Assembly: GCA_963580455.1 (NCBI GenBank)
Contig: OY756960.1
Location: forward strand, 28,641,238-28,705,237
Origin: Euonymus europaeus
Lineage: Eukaryota; Streptophyta; Magnoliopsida; Celastrales; Celastraceae
Length of the DNA: 64,000 nucleotides
Direction of reading: 5' to 3'
Shown: positions 13,320 through 26,183 of the stretch, one piece after another
Layout of the letters: each line of letters begins with the position of its first letter
Position numbering within the stretch: the first letter of the stretch is position 1
Program-made: the position numbers and the translations under genes
Notes under the pieces: model-generated
What the model was told of the DNA's origin: nothing
Databases searched by the model: none
Seen by the model: the letters and a program-made list of their open reading frames with translations, nothing else

Positions 13320-14072
13320 TACATCCTCAACTGGATCAGATTACTAAAAGTTGTAATAGATTAATGCATTATGAACTGATCAAAATGCAATATCTTTTGA
13401 ACTTGAAGAAAGCTAATTGAAGATCTGCTGTAACAAGTATTCTTCTGTATCGATTTCCATGTAATGCAGTAGGAAATTGATCTTATATATTCAACGGAAA
13501 TTAAAGACATTATCCCAAAGTATACAATCTACGTTCTCGATAAAAATTTCGCAGGTGTAGTCTACACTCGGGCCATCAAGCCTCCACGAAACACAAAGAA
13601 ATCATCTATAGTCCAAAAATCTAACCAGCTTTGGCGATTCCAATTAACCCTATGCGAAGCCTTGTGAATCTTTATATTTTATGTATTACTCGAAGAACCC
13701 AAATCGATTTATATACGCACTGTTACGTTGTTCCAAAGAAAACGATGATGATGATAAGGAGTAGGGACAGAGAATAGAGAAGAAGCAGAGCATAGGTATT
13801 ATGTATCATATATGCATGGACTTGGTTTCGTGTGAACAAATTCGTGCCAGTGACCAGGTTCAAGAATATCCACATATGGACGGGGTGCCCTCCAACTTTT
13901 GTTCAGAGCTTCAGAAAGTGAATTTTTCCTTAAGAAAACATAATCTATACTTCAATTCCGGTCAAATGTTTTGTTCGGATTTACTGGTAAAAGTCTGACA
14001 CTCATCCAGAACTAATCTAAAAGAGTGTTGCGCAAGAGAAGAAGGAATTTATGTAAGAAATTCAATGTATTT
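13320..14072. other. Intergenic DNA before the LINE insertion
   Basis: NAC 3' flank followed by unassigned sequence. A 65-codon open frame at 13801-13998 has no recognisable feature. The last bases form the target site of the LINE. Confidence 0.55.
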
Positions 14073-14087
14073 AAATAGCCACTGATG
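14073..14087 (+). repeat. Left target-site duplication of the LINE
   Basis: AAATAGCCACTGATG, repeated exactly at 15921-15935 after the poly-A tail. Because the tail is also A-rich, the leading As could belong to either part. Confidence 0.92.
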
Positions 14088-15920
14088 GGAGAAATAAGAC
14101 GGCCATATTTTCTTATATCAAAGATAGAGTGTGGACTCGGATCCAGGGGTGGCGAATGAAGCGGCTATCAAGGGCTGGTAAGGAGGTTCTTTTGAAATCG
14201 GTAGTTCAATCGATGCCTTCCCATGTAATGAGTGTGTTTTTGTTGCCTTTGAGTTTCTGCGCGGAGTTGGAGAGGATGATGAACTCCTTTTGGTGGGGCA
14301 AGAATAATGCTCATCATAATGGAATTCATTGGAAATCTTGGGATCGTTTGTGTGCGCATAAGTCAAAGGGGGGTATGGGTTTCAGAAAACTACATGAGTT
14401 CAATCTAGCTCTATTGGGTAAGCAGGGATATAGATTTTTGTCGGACCCCAAATCTCTTGTTGCTCGGGTTTTCAAAGCAAGGTATTTTTCTAATTGTTCT
14501 TTTTTAGAAGCTAAACTTGGCCCAAATCCAAGTTTTGCATGGCGTAGTGTGTATGCAACCCAAGATCTTATTCGGAGTGGAGTCAGGTGGCATGTGGGTA
14601 CTGGTAGTGAGGTTAATGTATGGACTGATCCTTGGCTTCCAGATGACATGAATCCTTATGTGGAGACTACGGTGCCGCCTGGGTTGCAGGTGACGACTGT
14701 TCGACAGTTGAGAAGTGTAGATGGTTCTTGTTGGGTTATGGATGTGTTGAATGATCTTTTTTCTGAGAGGGATAAGAAACTGATATTGCAGGTGCCTATT
14801 AGTAGGCGTTGGAGAGTGGATTGTTGGATGTGGATGCCAGATAGTAAGGGGCTGTATACGGTAAAAAGTGCGTATAGAAGGCTAACAGATCAAAGGGTTT
14901 CCTATAATTCAGTAGGAGACTTGAGGTTTTGGAATTCTATTTGGTCTCTACATGTTCCTGGGAAGGCAAAAAATCTAGTTTGGCGGGCCCTCTCAAGTTG
15001 TTTGCCAACTATGGAAGCTTTACGTAAAAAATCAGTGGATATTTTGGAGATTTGTCCATTGTGTGGGGCCTGTGTTGAGAACTCTTTCCGTGCTTTAGTA
15101 ACATGCTATCATGTGAGACAAATATGGAGAGGTTCAGTTGTTGGGGATTTAGCGGGGTCTGTGGCTTCCCTTGTGGAATGGTGGCAAAGAATCATCTCCG
15201 TTCATGGTAAAGACGAAGTGGAAATGGTGGCCATGACTATGTGGGCTGTTTGGCTTAATAGAAATAATATGGTGTGGAAACGTAAGTTTAGCTCAGGAAG
15301 AGTAGTTCTTGATCTAGCTGTGAAGGTTTTGAAGGAATGGCAGATGGCCCGATCGTCTTTTGCAGTTTGTGTGCAGCAAGGTAGGGATGGTGGGTCCAAG
15401 TGGGAGAAGCCGCCGGGGGGCTGGTTGAAATGTAATATTGACGCAGCTTTATTTGAAAGTAGGGGGGCTGTGGGTTTTGGGGCTGTGGTCAGAAATGAGT
15501 ATGGGGTTATGGTGGAAGCTATGAGTGGATGTATCCCCGGTCCTATGAATCCTAGTATTGCTGAAGCACTTGGCTGTCGTGAAGTATTAAGTTGGTTAAA
15601 GAACTCTGGGCATCTTTGTGTGATTGTTGAGTCAGATGCATTGTTGCTTGTCCAGGCGGTTAATGGCTCTGCTTCAGACTTGTCTTATTTTGGTTCTATT
15701 GTTGATGATTGTAAATCTCTTGCTAAGGATTTTGAGACTTGTGTTTTCAAGTTTGTGAGGAGATCAGCGAATCAGGTAGCTCATAAGTTGGCTAGGGCTG
15801 CTGCTTCCTTGTCTGATCTTATGGTGTGGCGTTCGTCACCCCCTAATTTTATTACTGATGTATTAGTTTTGGATTCTATTTGAATGAATTTTCCCATTTC
15901 AAAAAAAAAAAAAAAAAAAA
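14088..15920 (+). mobile_element. 5'-truncated LINE (non-LTR retrotransposon)
   Basis: Bounded by a perfect 15-bp target-site duplication and ending in a poly-A tail of about 20 A before the right copy. The sequence starts in the middle of the reverse-transcriptase ORF, so the 5' end, ORF1, endonuclease and RT catalytic core are absent. This is the usual result of incomplete target-primed reverse transcription. The exact duplication, pure A tail and unbroken remaining frame point to a fairly recent insertion. Confidence 0.95.
14090..15883 (+). CDS. C-terminal part of LINE polyprotein (zf-RVT and RNase H)
   Basis: An open frame of about 597 codons, running from the truncation point to the stop with no break. 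It begins downstream of the RT palm (RNKTAIFSYIKDRVWTRIQG), passes through the typical WGKNNAHHNGIHWKSWDRLC and GGMGFRKLHEFNLALLGKQG segments, then a zf-RVT zinc-binding region (CPLCGACVENSFRALVTC) and a plant RVT_3-type RNase H domain. That domain shows its acidic residues in NIDAA, AEALG and ESDA. Without the RT core or endonuclease it cannot move by itself. It has no promoter or natural start of its own; the first in-frame ATG lies inside the frame. Confidence 0.9.
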   Translation, partial: RNKTAIFSYIKDRVWTRIQGWRMKRLSRAGKEVLLKSVVQSMPSHVMSVFLLPLSFCAELERMMNSFWWGKNNAHHNGIHWKSWDRLCAHKSKGGMGFRKLHEFNLALLGKQGYRFLSDPKSLVARVFKARYFSNCSFLEAKLGPNPSFAWRSVYATQDLIRSGVRWHVGTGSEVNVWTDPWLPDDMNPYVETTVPPGLQVTTVRQLRSVDGSCWVMDVLNDLFSERDKKLILQVPISRRWRVDCWMWMPDSKGLYTVKSAYRRLTDQRVSYNSVGDLRFWNSIWSLHVPGKAKNLVWRALSSCLPTMEALRKKSVDILEICPLCGACVENSFRALVTCYHVRQIWRGSVVGDLAGSVASLVEWWQRIISVHGKDEVEMVAMTMWAVWLNRNNMVWKRKFSSGRVVLDLAVKVLKEWQMARSSFAVCVQQGRDGGSKWEKPPGGWLKCNIDAALFESRGAVGFGAVVRNEYGVMVEAMSGCIPGPMNPSIAEALGCREVLSWLKNSGHLCVIVESDALLLVQAVNGSASDLSYFGSIVDDCKSLAKDFETCVFKFVRRSANQVAHKLARAAASLSDLMVWRSSPPNFITDVLVLDSI

Positions 15921-15935
15921 AAATAGCCACTGATG
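15921..15935 (+). repeat. Right target-site duplication of the LINE
   Basis: Exact copy of 14073-14087, directly after the poly-A tail. Confidence 0.92.
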
Positions 15936-18043
15936 CTGGAGCCCATGGGCTTTGGAGTAACGAATCATATCACGATGAGTTACTGGACCCAAAAAGTACC
16001 CCTTATGAGTCCATAAGTCCACTTTAATGTTTTTCGGTCCATTTTAGTTAAGTCAGTCATCCTTAATTCCTTATTAGGGCCCAAATCTTGGCTGCACAAA
16101 AAGAGATTTGTAGATTCCAAAAGCGATTGGATCATTGGAGGATTGACAGTTTGACACTAACTAAACGTGCAATTTTGGGCCTCCAAATATTAGACAACCA
16201 AGTAGGACAACGACTTTTCTTCAGATATTTCAAATCATAACTGTTCTCAGTGTTCTGGAGGGCTAAAATGAGGCAATACAGACGAAGAAAAAAATCAATA
16301 GAACAGGTAGAATCGTGAATGAGATAGTAACGCCAGGTGATTTGCTGCCAATTCCCTTAGTAACACCATCATTCGTCACATTCTCTCAAACTCCCACTTC
16401 TCCTTCACCCTCCATTCCTTCTCCACCTTCTTTGTCTTCCATGGGGTGCGAAGCATCAAAGGCTTAAAAAGGTGGAGAGGTGGTGCATGTCAGGCTCCGT
16501 CCACTTCTCCAACGCCGGTTTGAGGAGATCATTACCCAAAATGCCATCGCTATAAAGCATAAAGTAGCAACTCTGTCCAAGAAACAACTGCTTAAAGACG
16601 TGAAGAAGATGACCATAGCCCCAAGAGCCTGTCTTCGCCAGAGGACAGCCCTGTGTGGCCGCCATTGCCAGAGCCTGAAAATACCAGAAAAATGGAATGG
16701 AGGAAACTGATAGAGTACAGCATTGACTACATGATTTGTCTATTTAATTATTAGCTGTCATCATTTTGTTGTCTCTTTAATTATTAGCTGTCATCATTTT
16801 GTCTCATATGTCTAGGCGTGTATCATGCTTCAACGTTCCACCGTAATCAACTCCATGATTCTAGGAAGATTATCATCACCCAAAGATGGGTTCCTTGTAT
16901 AAATATAGCTATCTCATTAGAATAAAAGACAAGCTGATTATAGTCATTATTCTCTTTTCTATATTTTCTACAGAAACCATCCCATTTTTCTTCAGGGTTT
17001 TCCTCTACTTTCTTGATCACTAGTCCCCTTTCTCTTGCAAAGACGATAGGATTACTTGATCAAATATATAAGATACACCCCATGTAATCAATCAGTTGAG
17101 GATATAGTCAGTCAGAAGGCATGTAACCTACAATTCATCTTTGATAGCCATGTAAAGTGCTCTCTTTATTAGGAGAATACTTAAATTTACCTCGGCATCT
17201 TCTCGCATGATTGAAGCTGTTTATTAGGAGAATACTTGTAAACAATACAATATCAGCACAGTTAGCAGAGTATATATTATCTAATAATACATATCAAATA
17301 TATTAACATGCAATAAATAAATATGAATGAAAGAAAACACCCTGAATTCATCTGTATTGTGACACAAAATACCCTATAAATAGAATTTCATACATGCTCA
17401 AGAAGGGTAAATATCAGCAACTGAAAACATAATGTTTATCTCAATACCATCACCTGATTGAACAATGAAGTAACAGACCAACTCTTGCATATCTAGGCCT
17501 GTAGCTATTCTAGACATTAGTAGCATCTGATGCAGGGATTAATGAGGCTCAACAAACCCAAGTTCCAGATATGAGGCTAATCAATCAGATATAATAATAA
17601 ATAAATAAATAACAGCAATGAACCACCACAAACATTAACAGGACTTCAAAGTTGATTCAAACCAAGGTACACCCTTTTCAGATTTACAAGAGTTACTCCA
17701 AGCATCACAGATCATAGTCCAAAACAAAAAATTACAAACATTTAAAGCTAACAAAGGTTTAACAAACCTCCAGGAATCCACACGCAAGAAATCACCCTTG
17801 GAGCTTCACAAATCGTCACCACAGCAATTGTGAAGACACCCGCCGAGATGAATTGGTCTTCTTTTCAGTTTCTTTCCCCGCCCCTTCTCTTCTTTGGTTC
17901 TCGGATAAAAGGGTTCCCAAGTACAAGAAAAAATACTTAAAGCTTTCTATTATTACAAAGAAAAAGGCTTACAATCCAAAGGCTATAAAAATAACAAAAC
18001 ACCATAAATTACTAATAGACCCTTGGCATCCTTGGTCAGCATC
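15936..18043. other. Intergenic region between the LINE and the GHKL gene
   Basis: No recognisable gene. A 76-codon open frame at 16480-16710 follows a C/T-rich stretch and could be a remnant, but I cannot assign it. A 33-bp tandem repeat (TTTAATTATTAGCTGTCATC core) occurs at about 16743-16804. The right end is the 3' flank of the GHKL gene. Confidence 0.55.
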
Positions 18044-21000
18044 TCAGTCAGAAGGAAAGGCAGAACCTAAGAACTCAACATCCTCCATGAAAATCTGCAG
18101 ATTCTTTGACTTCATAAGAAAGTCCATTGCTTCTTCATTAAAATCAAGCAGGAAGCCCAACTTGATCAACTCAGAGAGTGCAGTGATATGATCTTCTTTA
18201 TCCCATAACAGTCCCTTCGATATTACATTAGAGAAACATGTAGCATACTCAATGAGATTTTTCTGTCCATTGTCCCTTTCCATCTTCTGCATGAGAACCT
18301 TTGAAGTCTCTCTATCCCACCGAATCATTTGCGTAGCTTTCACATTTACAACATCTCCTGAAGACAGTGACACACTATAGCCCACAGTAATCAGTTCCTC
18401 ACTCTCCAATACCGCGAGATTGAGGAGGCACTGTACAGCTGCATGCCTCTCCTCTGCTTCCATATTCAAAGGAGGAGCCGCCAGAAAGCCAAGAATGACC
18501 TTGACTAGGCCTTTCTTGATCAAAGTATCAACTGGATTCACCGGCTTCAGTATCAAGTCATCCACTGACGATAATTCTTCTTTCTTTACAGCTTCGGAGA
18601 GTGTACGAACCCCAATTTTCCTGTATACTTCAAACAATTTTGTCCGAGGCAAAGACGGCAAACTTGGCTGAGGATACCAAACAAACATTGGCCAAAGAGA
18701 ATTCTTTTCAAAAAGATCTTTCAGCTGAAGATCATCGGCAATAAAAATGTCACACTTGTCAACTAGTATAGCTCCATCCGAGCCTGAAATAGCAGGCAGC
18801 TTCGACAAACTATCAACAAGAGTTCCCTCTGTTTTGGCATTTCTATGTTTCATAACACAACCCCAGAATGCACAACACTCGGCATGTGACAACTGTCGTC
18901 CCGAACTTTCCCAGTCCTTCCAGAGTTTGCAATAGTCATCAACAGAAGGATTTGATTTGACGTTGAATGCTTTTGCAAAAAAGAGCAGTAATTCTGAGCG
19001 ATAATGTTTCTCCAGAACATTCAACTTCCTTCCAAAGAGACCATGCTTGTCATGCAGGACACATTCTCCAGGACTAACCCACTCTCCACTCTCAATTCCA
19101 TCAGGGACCCAAATTCTTCCGGCAGCATCAGGTTCGGGCTCCCATTTACATTCCATCAAGAAATTATATATTCGAACAATGGTCTCAAATTCAGAATGAA
19201 TATGAAGGTAGCTGGCAAGCAATGGGCATCCTTCTTCAACTCCAACGGTAACTCCTATTGAACTGAGCTCCCTTCTATAGGACACAATATCTGAACCATA
19301 GAAATCTACATCAATAAAGGGTCCATCTGCCAACTTCAAATGTAAGGCCCACTCAGAATCAAACAATAAGCATTCGTTGGGCATTTTGTATCCAGCATAG
19401 GTCTTTAACCATTTTTGAGAAACTGTTTTCAGATTTTTCAGAAGAGAATCCTGTAAGGAGTTATCCCTTTCCTGTAAGAACATGCGAATGCATTCCAATA
19501 ATGAGTGCACGTTTGCTCGAGTTATGAAGCGAGGATCCTGCGGAAAACTTAGACCAGCAAACACAAACTTCAAACCATCTTTAACTTCAACAATCACTCG
19601 CATTTTCTTCAGCTCTTTCTCATATTCATAGATTTCCTTGCCATAATAATTGTCATCAATAAAAGGAAGCCGAGCAATGGGAGAAATTGATTCCCAGCCA
19701 GAACAAAATAGAATGCAATCCCTCGGAGATCGAAAGCCAAACTGAGTTCGCAACCACTTAACGTCACGGATGCAATTCTTCAGATCTGGTGGAAGTTTAT
19801 GAGAAGTTTTCTTTAATTGTCTGTAGCATGACAGAAATGACAAAGCATTTTCTTTCGTAATGGAAGATACTGATGATTGCTGCCTGAAGTAGCGGGCAAA
19901 TGCCTTGGCTGCATCTTCAAATTCCACCACCACCCCAATTTTTTTCAGCTCGACTTTGTATGATAAGATTTTTCTTCCATAAAACTGATAATCAATGACC
20001 GGAAAACTATTGAAAACCTCTAGAAGGGAACCCCATTCAGTATCCAACAAGAAACATTCATCCGGAGACTTGTATCCAAGATTAGTCTTCATGCATTTTG
20101 TACGTGTAAGTGCTTGAATAACCTTGCCCGGTGAACTTGAATTCCGAATACATTGGAGAATCAAAAGAGCAGCATCAGGACCCAAAATTAAGCCAGGAGG
20201 TGATTTCAAGCAGTCAACAAGAAGCTGGTAATTGTTTTTAAAGCCAACTATAACACCAAGTGACTGAAGCTCCATTCTGAAACGAATGATTTCCCCACCA
20301 TAATAGTCTTGATCAATGAAAGGGAGGTTGCTAATTTGTGATGCAATTTCCCATTCCTCACCACGCAACACAGATCCAACTGGCGACCTGTCACCAAGAG
20401 ATGTTCGCAACCATCTTCCTTCTTTAATGCTTTTGATAAATTCATCTGGCGAAAGACAATTTCCTTTCAAAAATCTGATGAATTTAAGTATGGAAATCAC
20501 ATTGCCTCGAGTTAAGCTAGAGGAAGCTGCTTGGGACATAAGATGCTTCCCGATGAACTCGCATGCTTCGCTATACTCAAACTTGACCCCAATTGTTCTT
20601 AGCTCCTTCTTGTACAGATTAATTTCATCACCATAAAAACTCTCATCAAGCAATGGAATATCAACGAAAACTGATCCATTCTGCAATACATTCCCCCATG
20701 AGGAGGCAAGCTGGAATGATTCTGCTGGAGGTTTGTAACCAGGAGAGCCATTCATTTGAATCCTCAGCCAGCTTCCTTCTTTTATGGAATTCAAGAACCT
20801 ATTTGGAATGGAAATCCCTCGATTTATCAGTTGACTGATCCAATCCAACAGCAAGAATGCATTTTCTTTGGTGAGTGGTGAAGAAACAGTTGGAATCCCA
20901 GTATTAGGAGGAGATATGTGTGGAATATCAGCAGCGCCGACATAAGTTCTTAGGAACTGCATGAGCTGTCTTGACTGTGTGCACTCGCCAGCAAAAGTGC

Positions 21001-24000
21001 TTGGAAATAAGTAATCTTCTCCTAATTCGATATAGTCTTCTCCTCTCCAAGGATTCGAGCCAATCAATTTTGCCCATTTGCTTCCATTAGCTGGGACAAG
21101 AACCCCATTCCACCTTTTGGTGACAGACCCATACTTATCAACAAGAGGCATGACGTCACATAAATTATTTATCTCTGCTGCTGAGAGGTACCCCTTATTG
21201 AGCGAGTGGTACAAAAAGTGAACATAGGAAACAGCGAACTTTTGCCGGTAGAGATAATTAGCCGCATCTTTGGCATAACTACACACACTAACAACCACCA
21301 CCTTCACATGGTTAAGAAGCCAAGCCAACAGTGCTTCATTCTTACCACGCAAGAGAGCTTCCTGGAAACTCTTAAGCAAGAAGAAATGGTTGGCCCCACA
21401 ACAAAATTCCCTGTGTGAATCAATCAACCAGGCTGCATGACAATACTTTAGAGATAGAAACAACCTTATCCTGTTGTCAATGCTCTCACTAATGCTGCAC
21501 AATAATACATTCCCTTTAACATCCACATATTTCAAAATGGGAATACTCTTGATATCAGTGAGGGAAAATTCAGACCAATTGTCAGCAACAAAATGGAGAA
21601 GCTCAAGATATACATCCTCCGACACACCCAGTATAAGATTAGAACTCCGTATGCACTTTGCATACCATTCGTTGTTGACTGGCTTCACACCCAAGAAATT
21701 CAGTACTTCATCATATTCTGCCTTATCAAATGATGAACTAAGTATAAAGCATCCATGGGATGAGAGATTATACAGGCCTACACCTTGCTGCCTTGCCTTC
21801 TCCAAAATAGACCAGAAAATGGGCTTTAGTCTACCCAATTCAGTAGGTTTATGGAAAATTTTCTGTTCAGTGTATGATTCGCCTGGAACAATACTTTCCT
21901 CAATGAGCCTTGCCTGGATGGACTCTCTTACAGCATTCAACTTCGCATAGGATGAGGTTTTTACTGGCAAGAACTCAAACATTCTAGGCAAACTGGACAC
22001 CGGAGCATCCTCCGTCATTTTCACGAGTGATGTGAATGCATTGATAAAAGCAGAGGAAACACAGTCAAGAATTCCTTGGTTCCATTTGTCATCCAGTAGT
22101 ATCGTCTCCCTTGATGATGCCAAAAGAAAATCAGCTTGGATTATGAAAGGGAAATTCGTAACCATCTCTGTAGGAAGAAAGGCATAGACTCCTGGAGAGC
22201 TCATTCCCCTATTGAGACGCTCTTGGTTAGGAAAAGCCAGTGTGATTGCCCACTCCTCCACGCCCATTCTCCTTTCCACTTTGTTTCCCTCCTTGACAGG
22301 AAATTTCTGCTTCCACATATAGTAGCTACATTCATTTTCGAAGTTGTCACCATTTTCCTCTGCAGAGAGATGGATGGTGTAGGACTCTGCATCAATGTTT
22401 TTCCTTGTCACAAAATTTGTTTCACTTGTAATAGCAATTGCACATACAGTGTTCTGCCTCGGATCTTCATTATCTTCCCTGACAGAAAGGCGCTTGATCT
22501 TGGAAAGGAACAACAGAATTTCAGGGTGAACCGTTGATAGCTGGTCCTTCACAGGTTTGACCTTGTCAGGCTTCAAGGGCAGAATCAATGTTGTAGTCGG
22601 AAGGGTGGCACCTGAACCGTACACTTTTTTTATGTCAGAAAGAGATGGATTCTCCTCAACCCATTCAGGAACTATGTATCCTAGACCGCAGTGTGGGCAA
22701 GGATTCTCAGTGAACAGAATTTTATAACCATTGCTGAAAATGTAAGGCTGAGCAGTGATCAGAAAGACACTCTTAAAACCGATTCCTGCAGAAAAACAGA
22801 AATTAAGGTATACTCGAAAAAAGAGTCACATTCTAACCATAGCCAAAAGAATAAAAGGAAAACAAAAAGAACAAAAGAATAAGAACAACGGCATTAGCAA
22901 AAGAAAAAAGTCTGACAACAAATTATAAAAGTCCCAATTAAATAGGCATCTAATCATCAAGTGGTACATGATATCAAAACTCCCCGTTTAACCAACTGAT
23001 ATTAAAGGCATTCCATAGTGTACTTCCATTTATCTGTCAAGATGACAAGGCAATCAACATTTTCATGAAATCAAGTTACTCAACTCTGCGTTTGAATGGA
23101 TTATTTATAACGATAGCCACTACAGTTGATTAACTGCTCCATCATGGTATAGGACAGAAATACAAACACGTATATTTCACAAACTCAGAAGAAAAAAAAA
23201 CACAGCGTTACAATAAGCTAAATTGTTGTGCTGGAAAAGGTTCATAACACCAGCAGAAGAATTAGAGCTAGGTGGATACCTTTCTCGCCAATATAACCGC
23301 GTTTTCTGTTGCCTTTCTTTGTGGACCTTCCAACACTGCAGATGGATTCAATATTTTTTGATGAAAATCCCCTCTCGTTATTGAATATTAGCAGTGTAGC
23401 AGGAGCCCCCGTTCCCGTTATGTCACGAGACGTCAATGCAAACTCAAGCGAAGGATTCACACCCTCCAAGTACTCATTGTCTTCTGCATTCTGTGAAAGG
23501 AAAAAAAGAAAAAAATACACGTTTCAGCAGCTGATGACAAAATCAAATGCTCAACAAAAGAAACCAGATCAAAAGCATAAAAGCAAAGGACACGAATTGT
23601 CAGTAACATATCCCTAACATTGATTAAAAACAAATCAGTTGAACTTGCAAAGCTTCACTCCTAAAGAAAGAAAAAGTTTCTGTGTTGAGAATATCGTCAT
23701 TGGAAAGTGTGTGTGTGCAAGTGACCTCCCATGAAAACCAAAAGCTTAATCTAGGACTCAGAATTATTCAAGTAAATTAACCTTTCAACGTTTTTTCTTA
23801 TTATAGCAGAAACCAAATCTCATATATTTCCTTGATGATAGCATTTTGTTCATAAATAAGATTAAACGTTTTTTATTAATAAACAATAGCAGAAAAAACT
23901 AGTGTTCATAAGTTTCAGAAGCAGCTGATGAAAACTGAACTTGCTTCTGTTTAGTGTTGGTCGCTATTGCAACATAACAATGTCGCCATCAAAGACCGAA

Positions 24001-24240
24001 GCCAACAGCAATCATTGACTCTTAAAGAATCACACATTTGATAAAAACACAGGCATTATATACATAAAAAAGGATGAATACCTGAATAAGTTCCATCAAG
24101 AAGTGGACATCCTTAGCGTAGAGTTCAGCAGAGAGATGCTTCGTTGCTTGGTGAAGATCTTCAATTAGCGGATTAGGTTCTCCACCGATTGAAAATTTTG
24201 TTCTTCTGATTTGCTCTACGTGTTCCCTGGGCGTCGCCAT
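18044..24240 (-). CDS. GHKL (HSP90-like) ATPase-fold protein, sacsin/NO VEIN-related
   Basis: Exons 24240-24082, 23490-23280 and 22785-18044 join to 1703 aa (GT-AG, phases 0 and 1). The N-terminus has the GHKL ATP-binding fold: N-box MELIQNAEDNEY at about 49-60, a glycine-poor G1-like LLIFNNERGF, and the lid/G2 RKRGYIGEKGIGFKSVF at about 115-131. This order is typical of the plant proteins annotated as 'Histidine kinase-, DNA gyrase B- and HSP90-like ATPase family' (At3g48770 type) and related to sacsin and NO VEIN. Their biochemical role is poorly known; a chaperone-like action is an inference from the fold. The C-terminal two thirds is one long exon of 4.7 kb with five repeats of about 110 residues (about 730-1290). 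Each has a core like PFIDxxYYGxEIxxYxxEL. No signal peptide or membrane segment is obvious. Confidence 0.9.
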
Positions 24241-25329
24241 TGCAGCCTAAACCGATCACACGAACTAGCGCTTTTGAGGAAGACAGACGGGAATAGTAAG
24301 AAAAATAAAAACGAGACGTTCGCGCTGAAGCAGAGTGTGCAGCGAAGGGGAATTTAAATAGATGATCATGAGACTGCTTCCTTGGTAAGTAGTCAAAACA
24401 AGTCGTCGTTTTGTTTTCTCCAACAGTCAAGAGTGTAGACGTCAAAAAGGCGTGAATAAACCTTTTATTTTATGATGCCCATACGACAAAAAAAGTGGTC
24501 GTTTTGTTTTCTCCAGTACTGTAGTTAGTTGTACGAGTGATTATGACGTGCTTTTATATCGAGATGTAATTTTCTTGGATCTGAGCGGCATCGAAGAACC
24601 TGTCCTATTTCAATCCTGTTCTGAATCAAGAGATAGAATGTAAATCCGCAGCTCACTGCTGAACCATATACTCCGAGGGATTAAAAGTGGAGGATGTTCA
24701 GCTATGACAATTAAATCCAATTACCTACTACTTTTCCTACTCGAACCAGTGATATTTTCATCCCAAAAGACACTAAGATTTGTGACAAGCCGGGGGCCAC
24801 TGAGCCATTGGCCCAGTGGTTGAGATGTAATTTTCTAGACATCATTGTGTGTGACCGCAAATTGATATTTTCTGCAATTCTTATCTCATGTTATTGACCG
24901 ATTTAGATTTTCGGAAATTTGTATTTGGTCGGACCAATGAGCTTTGGAATTTGGTGGAGTTGGGACGTGCAATTCACTTTTGACTAACCCAATCGAATCC
25001 GTGTCAATAAAATTGCATGGGATAGTTAAACTTTGCTCATTGGATAATCACTGTAGCACATACATAATTAGTGATGTGTATCCGAGTACAGACCTCATTG
25101 ATAGATTTGTTTAGTTTTGGCTACCTGTTATGAAATGATACCAAAGGTAGCCTTGGGAGGAAGGTTTGCGGTAATGGGTAATTTTAAAGTGAAAATTATG
25201 AAAGTATTAAAGTGACGCGTCCACTTACTAACGTTTGGTGGGCAACTGAAAGAGTTTGGATCCCAATAAAGAAGTGGGCCAACAAAAACTAGAAAAAGAG
25301 TAAAGATTAACAGAATAAAGAAAGCAAGT

Positions 25330-25620
25330 CTAAAAATTATTGTACGGAAGCCGAGTGGGGAAAAAAATGATTGTACGGACAGAATTTTTTCCTTTCTTCC
25401 GCGTTAAGAATTCATACTTTTTTTTTTCTTCCTTCCGTCCGGAAAAATGATTGTACGAATAATATGTTTCACATAATAATATAAACGGATATAATAGAGA
25501 GTAATATTTGAGAATACGACATTTTTCCTTCTTTTCTTCCATGTGAAAAAAAAGATTATACAGGAAAAATTATTATACAGATAATATGTTTTGACATAAT
25601 ATAAACTGATGTGAAGGATA
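25330..25620. repeat. Degenerate repeat built on a GATTGTACGGA-like motif
   Basis: The motif A(T/A)GATTGTACGGA or a close variant occurs at about 25341, 25368 and 25447, and a diverged GATTATACAGG at about 25553 and 25575, in each case near poly-A or TTTTTTC tracts. A second shared block, ATAATATGTTT(C/T)ACATAATATAAAC, occurs at about 25460 and 25582. This looks like an old imperfect duplication of about 120 bp. Confidence 0.5.
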
Positions 25621-25907
25621 ATGGTTGAGTATAACTAATAAAATACAAATTATGCAAAAACTCTATCAAACATATTCAAGTGACTAAGTGAGGGTGGCTT
25701 GGGTTTTGTAACCCAAGCAAGCAAGGGCCTTAAAGTGTGTAAAAACTAAAAACTTGCTCAGCCCATTTGGCCTGTTCAACTTTCCAGTCACTCGCCTTCT
25801 TGTTTAAACTTTCCAAGTCTACAGTTGGGCCACATGGCCCGTAATTTCGTAGAGCCACGACTCGCTAAACAGTGTTGTGCATTTTAAGAAGCTATGCTCA
25901 TTCAGTC

Positions 25908-26183
25908 ACTTTTTTCTTTTCTAAAAAATAATATTTTCTTTATACAATTTTAATTGTCCCCTTCATTTTTCACAGTTTTTAAGAAAGTATTTAATTTCTT
26001 TTCAATTTAACGTTTATACCCTTATTTATAATATGCACAGTTATTGAGTTATTTATTAAACTTTTCAAGTTAATGATAAAATGAGAAAAAATGAAAAAAA
26101 TAGATTTTATTAATTAAAATTGACATGTATTTTAGAACTTTTTAAAATGAATAAAAGACAATTAAAATGGAACGAATGGAGTA
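25908..26183. mobile_element. Stowaway-like non-autonomous element, copy 1
   Basis: About 275 bp of AT-rich sequence ending in AATTAAAATGGAACGAATGGAGTA. It is similar in inverted orientation to two copies at 32040-32290 and 32290-32560: shared blocks include TTAATTGTCCCCTTCATTTTT, a TTATAATATGCAC(A)-like block and TTAATGATAAAATGAGAAAA. The end resembles the GGAGTA / TACTCC terminus of plant Stowaway MITEs. Ends are approximate. Confidence 0.55.

Noticed and set aside
16480..16710. 76-codon open frame after a C/T-rich stretch
   Set aside because: No domain recognised on either strand; an in-frame stop follows the nearest upstream ATG (16441), so it is not a clear gene.
20316..22537. Several plus-strand open frames over the GHKL gene
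   Set aside because: They are antisense shadows of the long coding exon 18044-22785.
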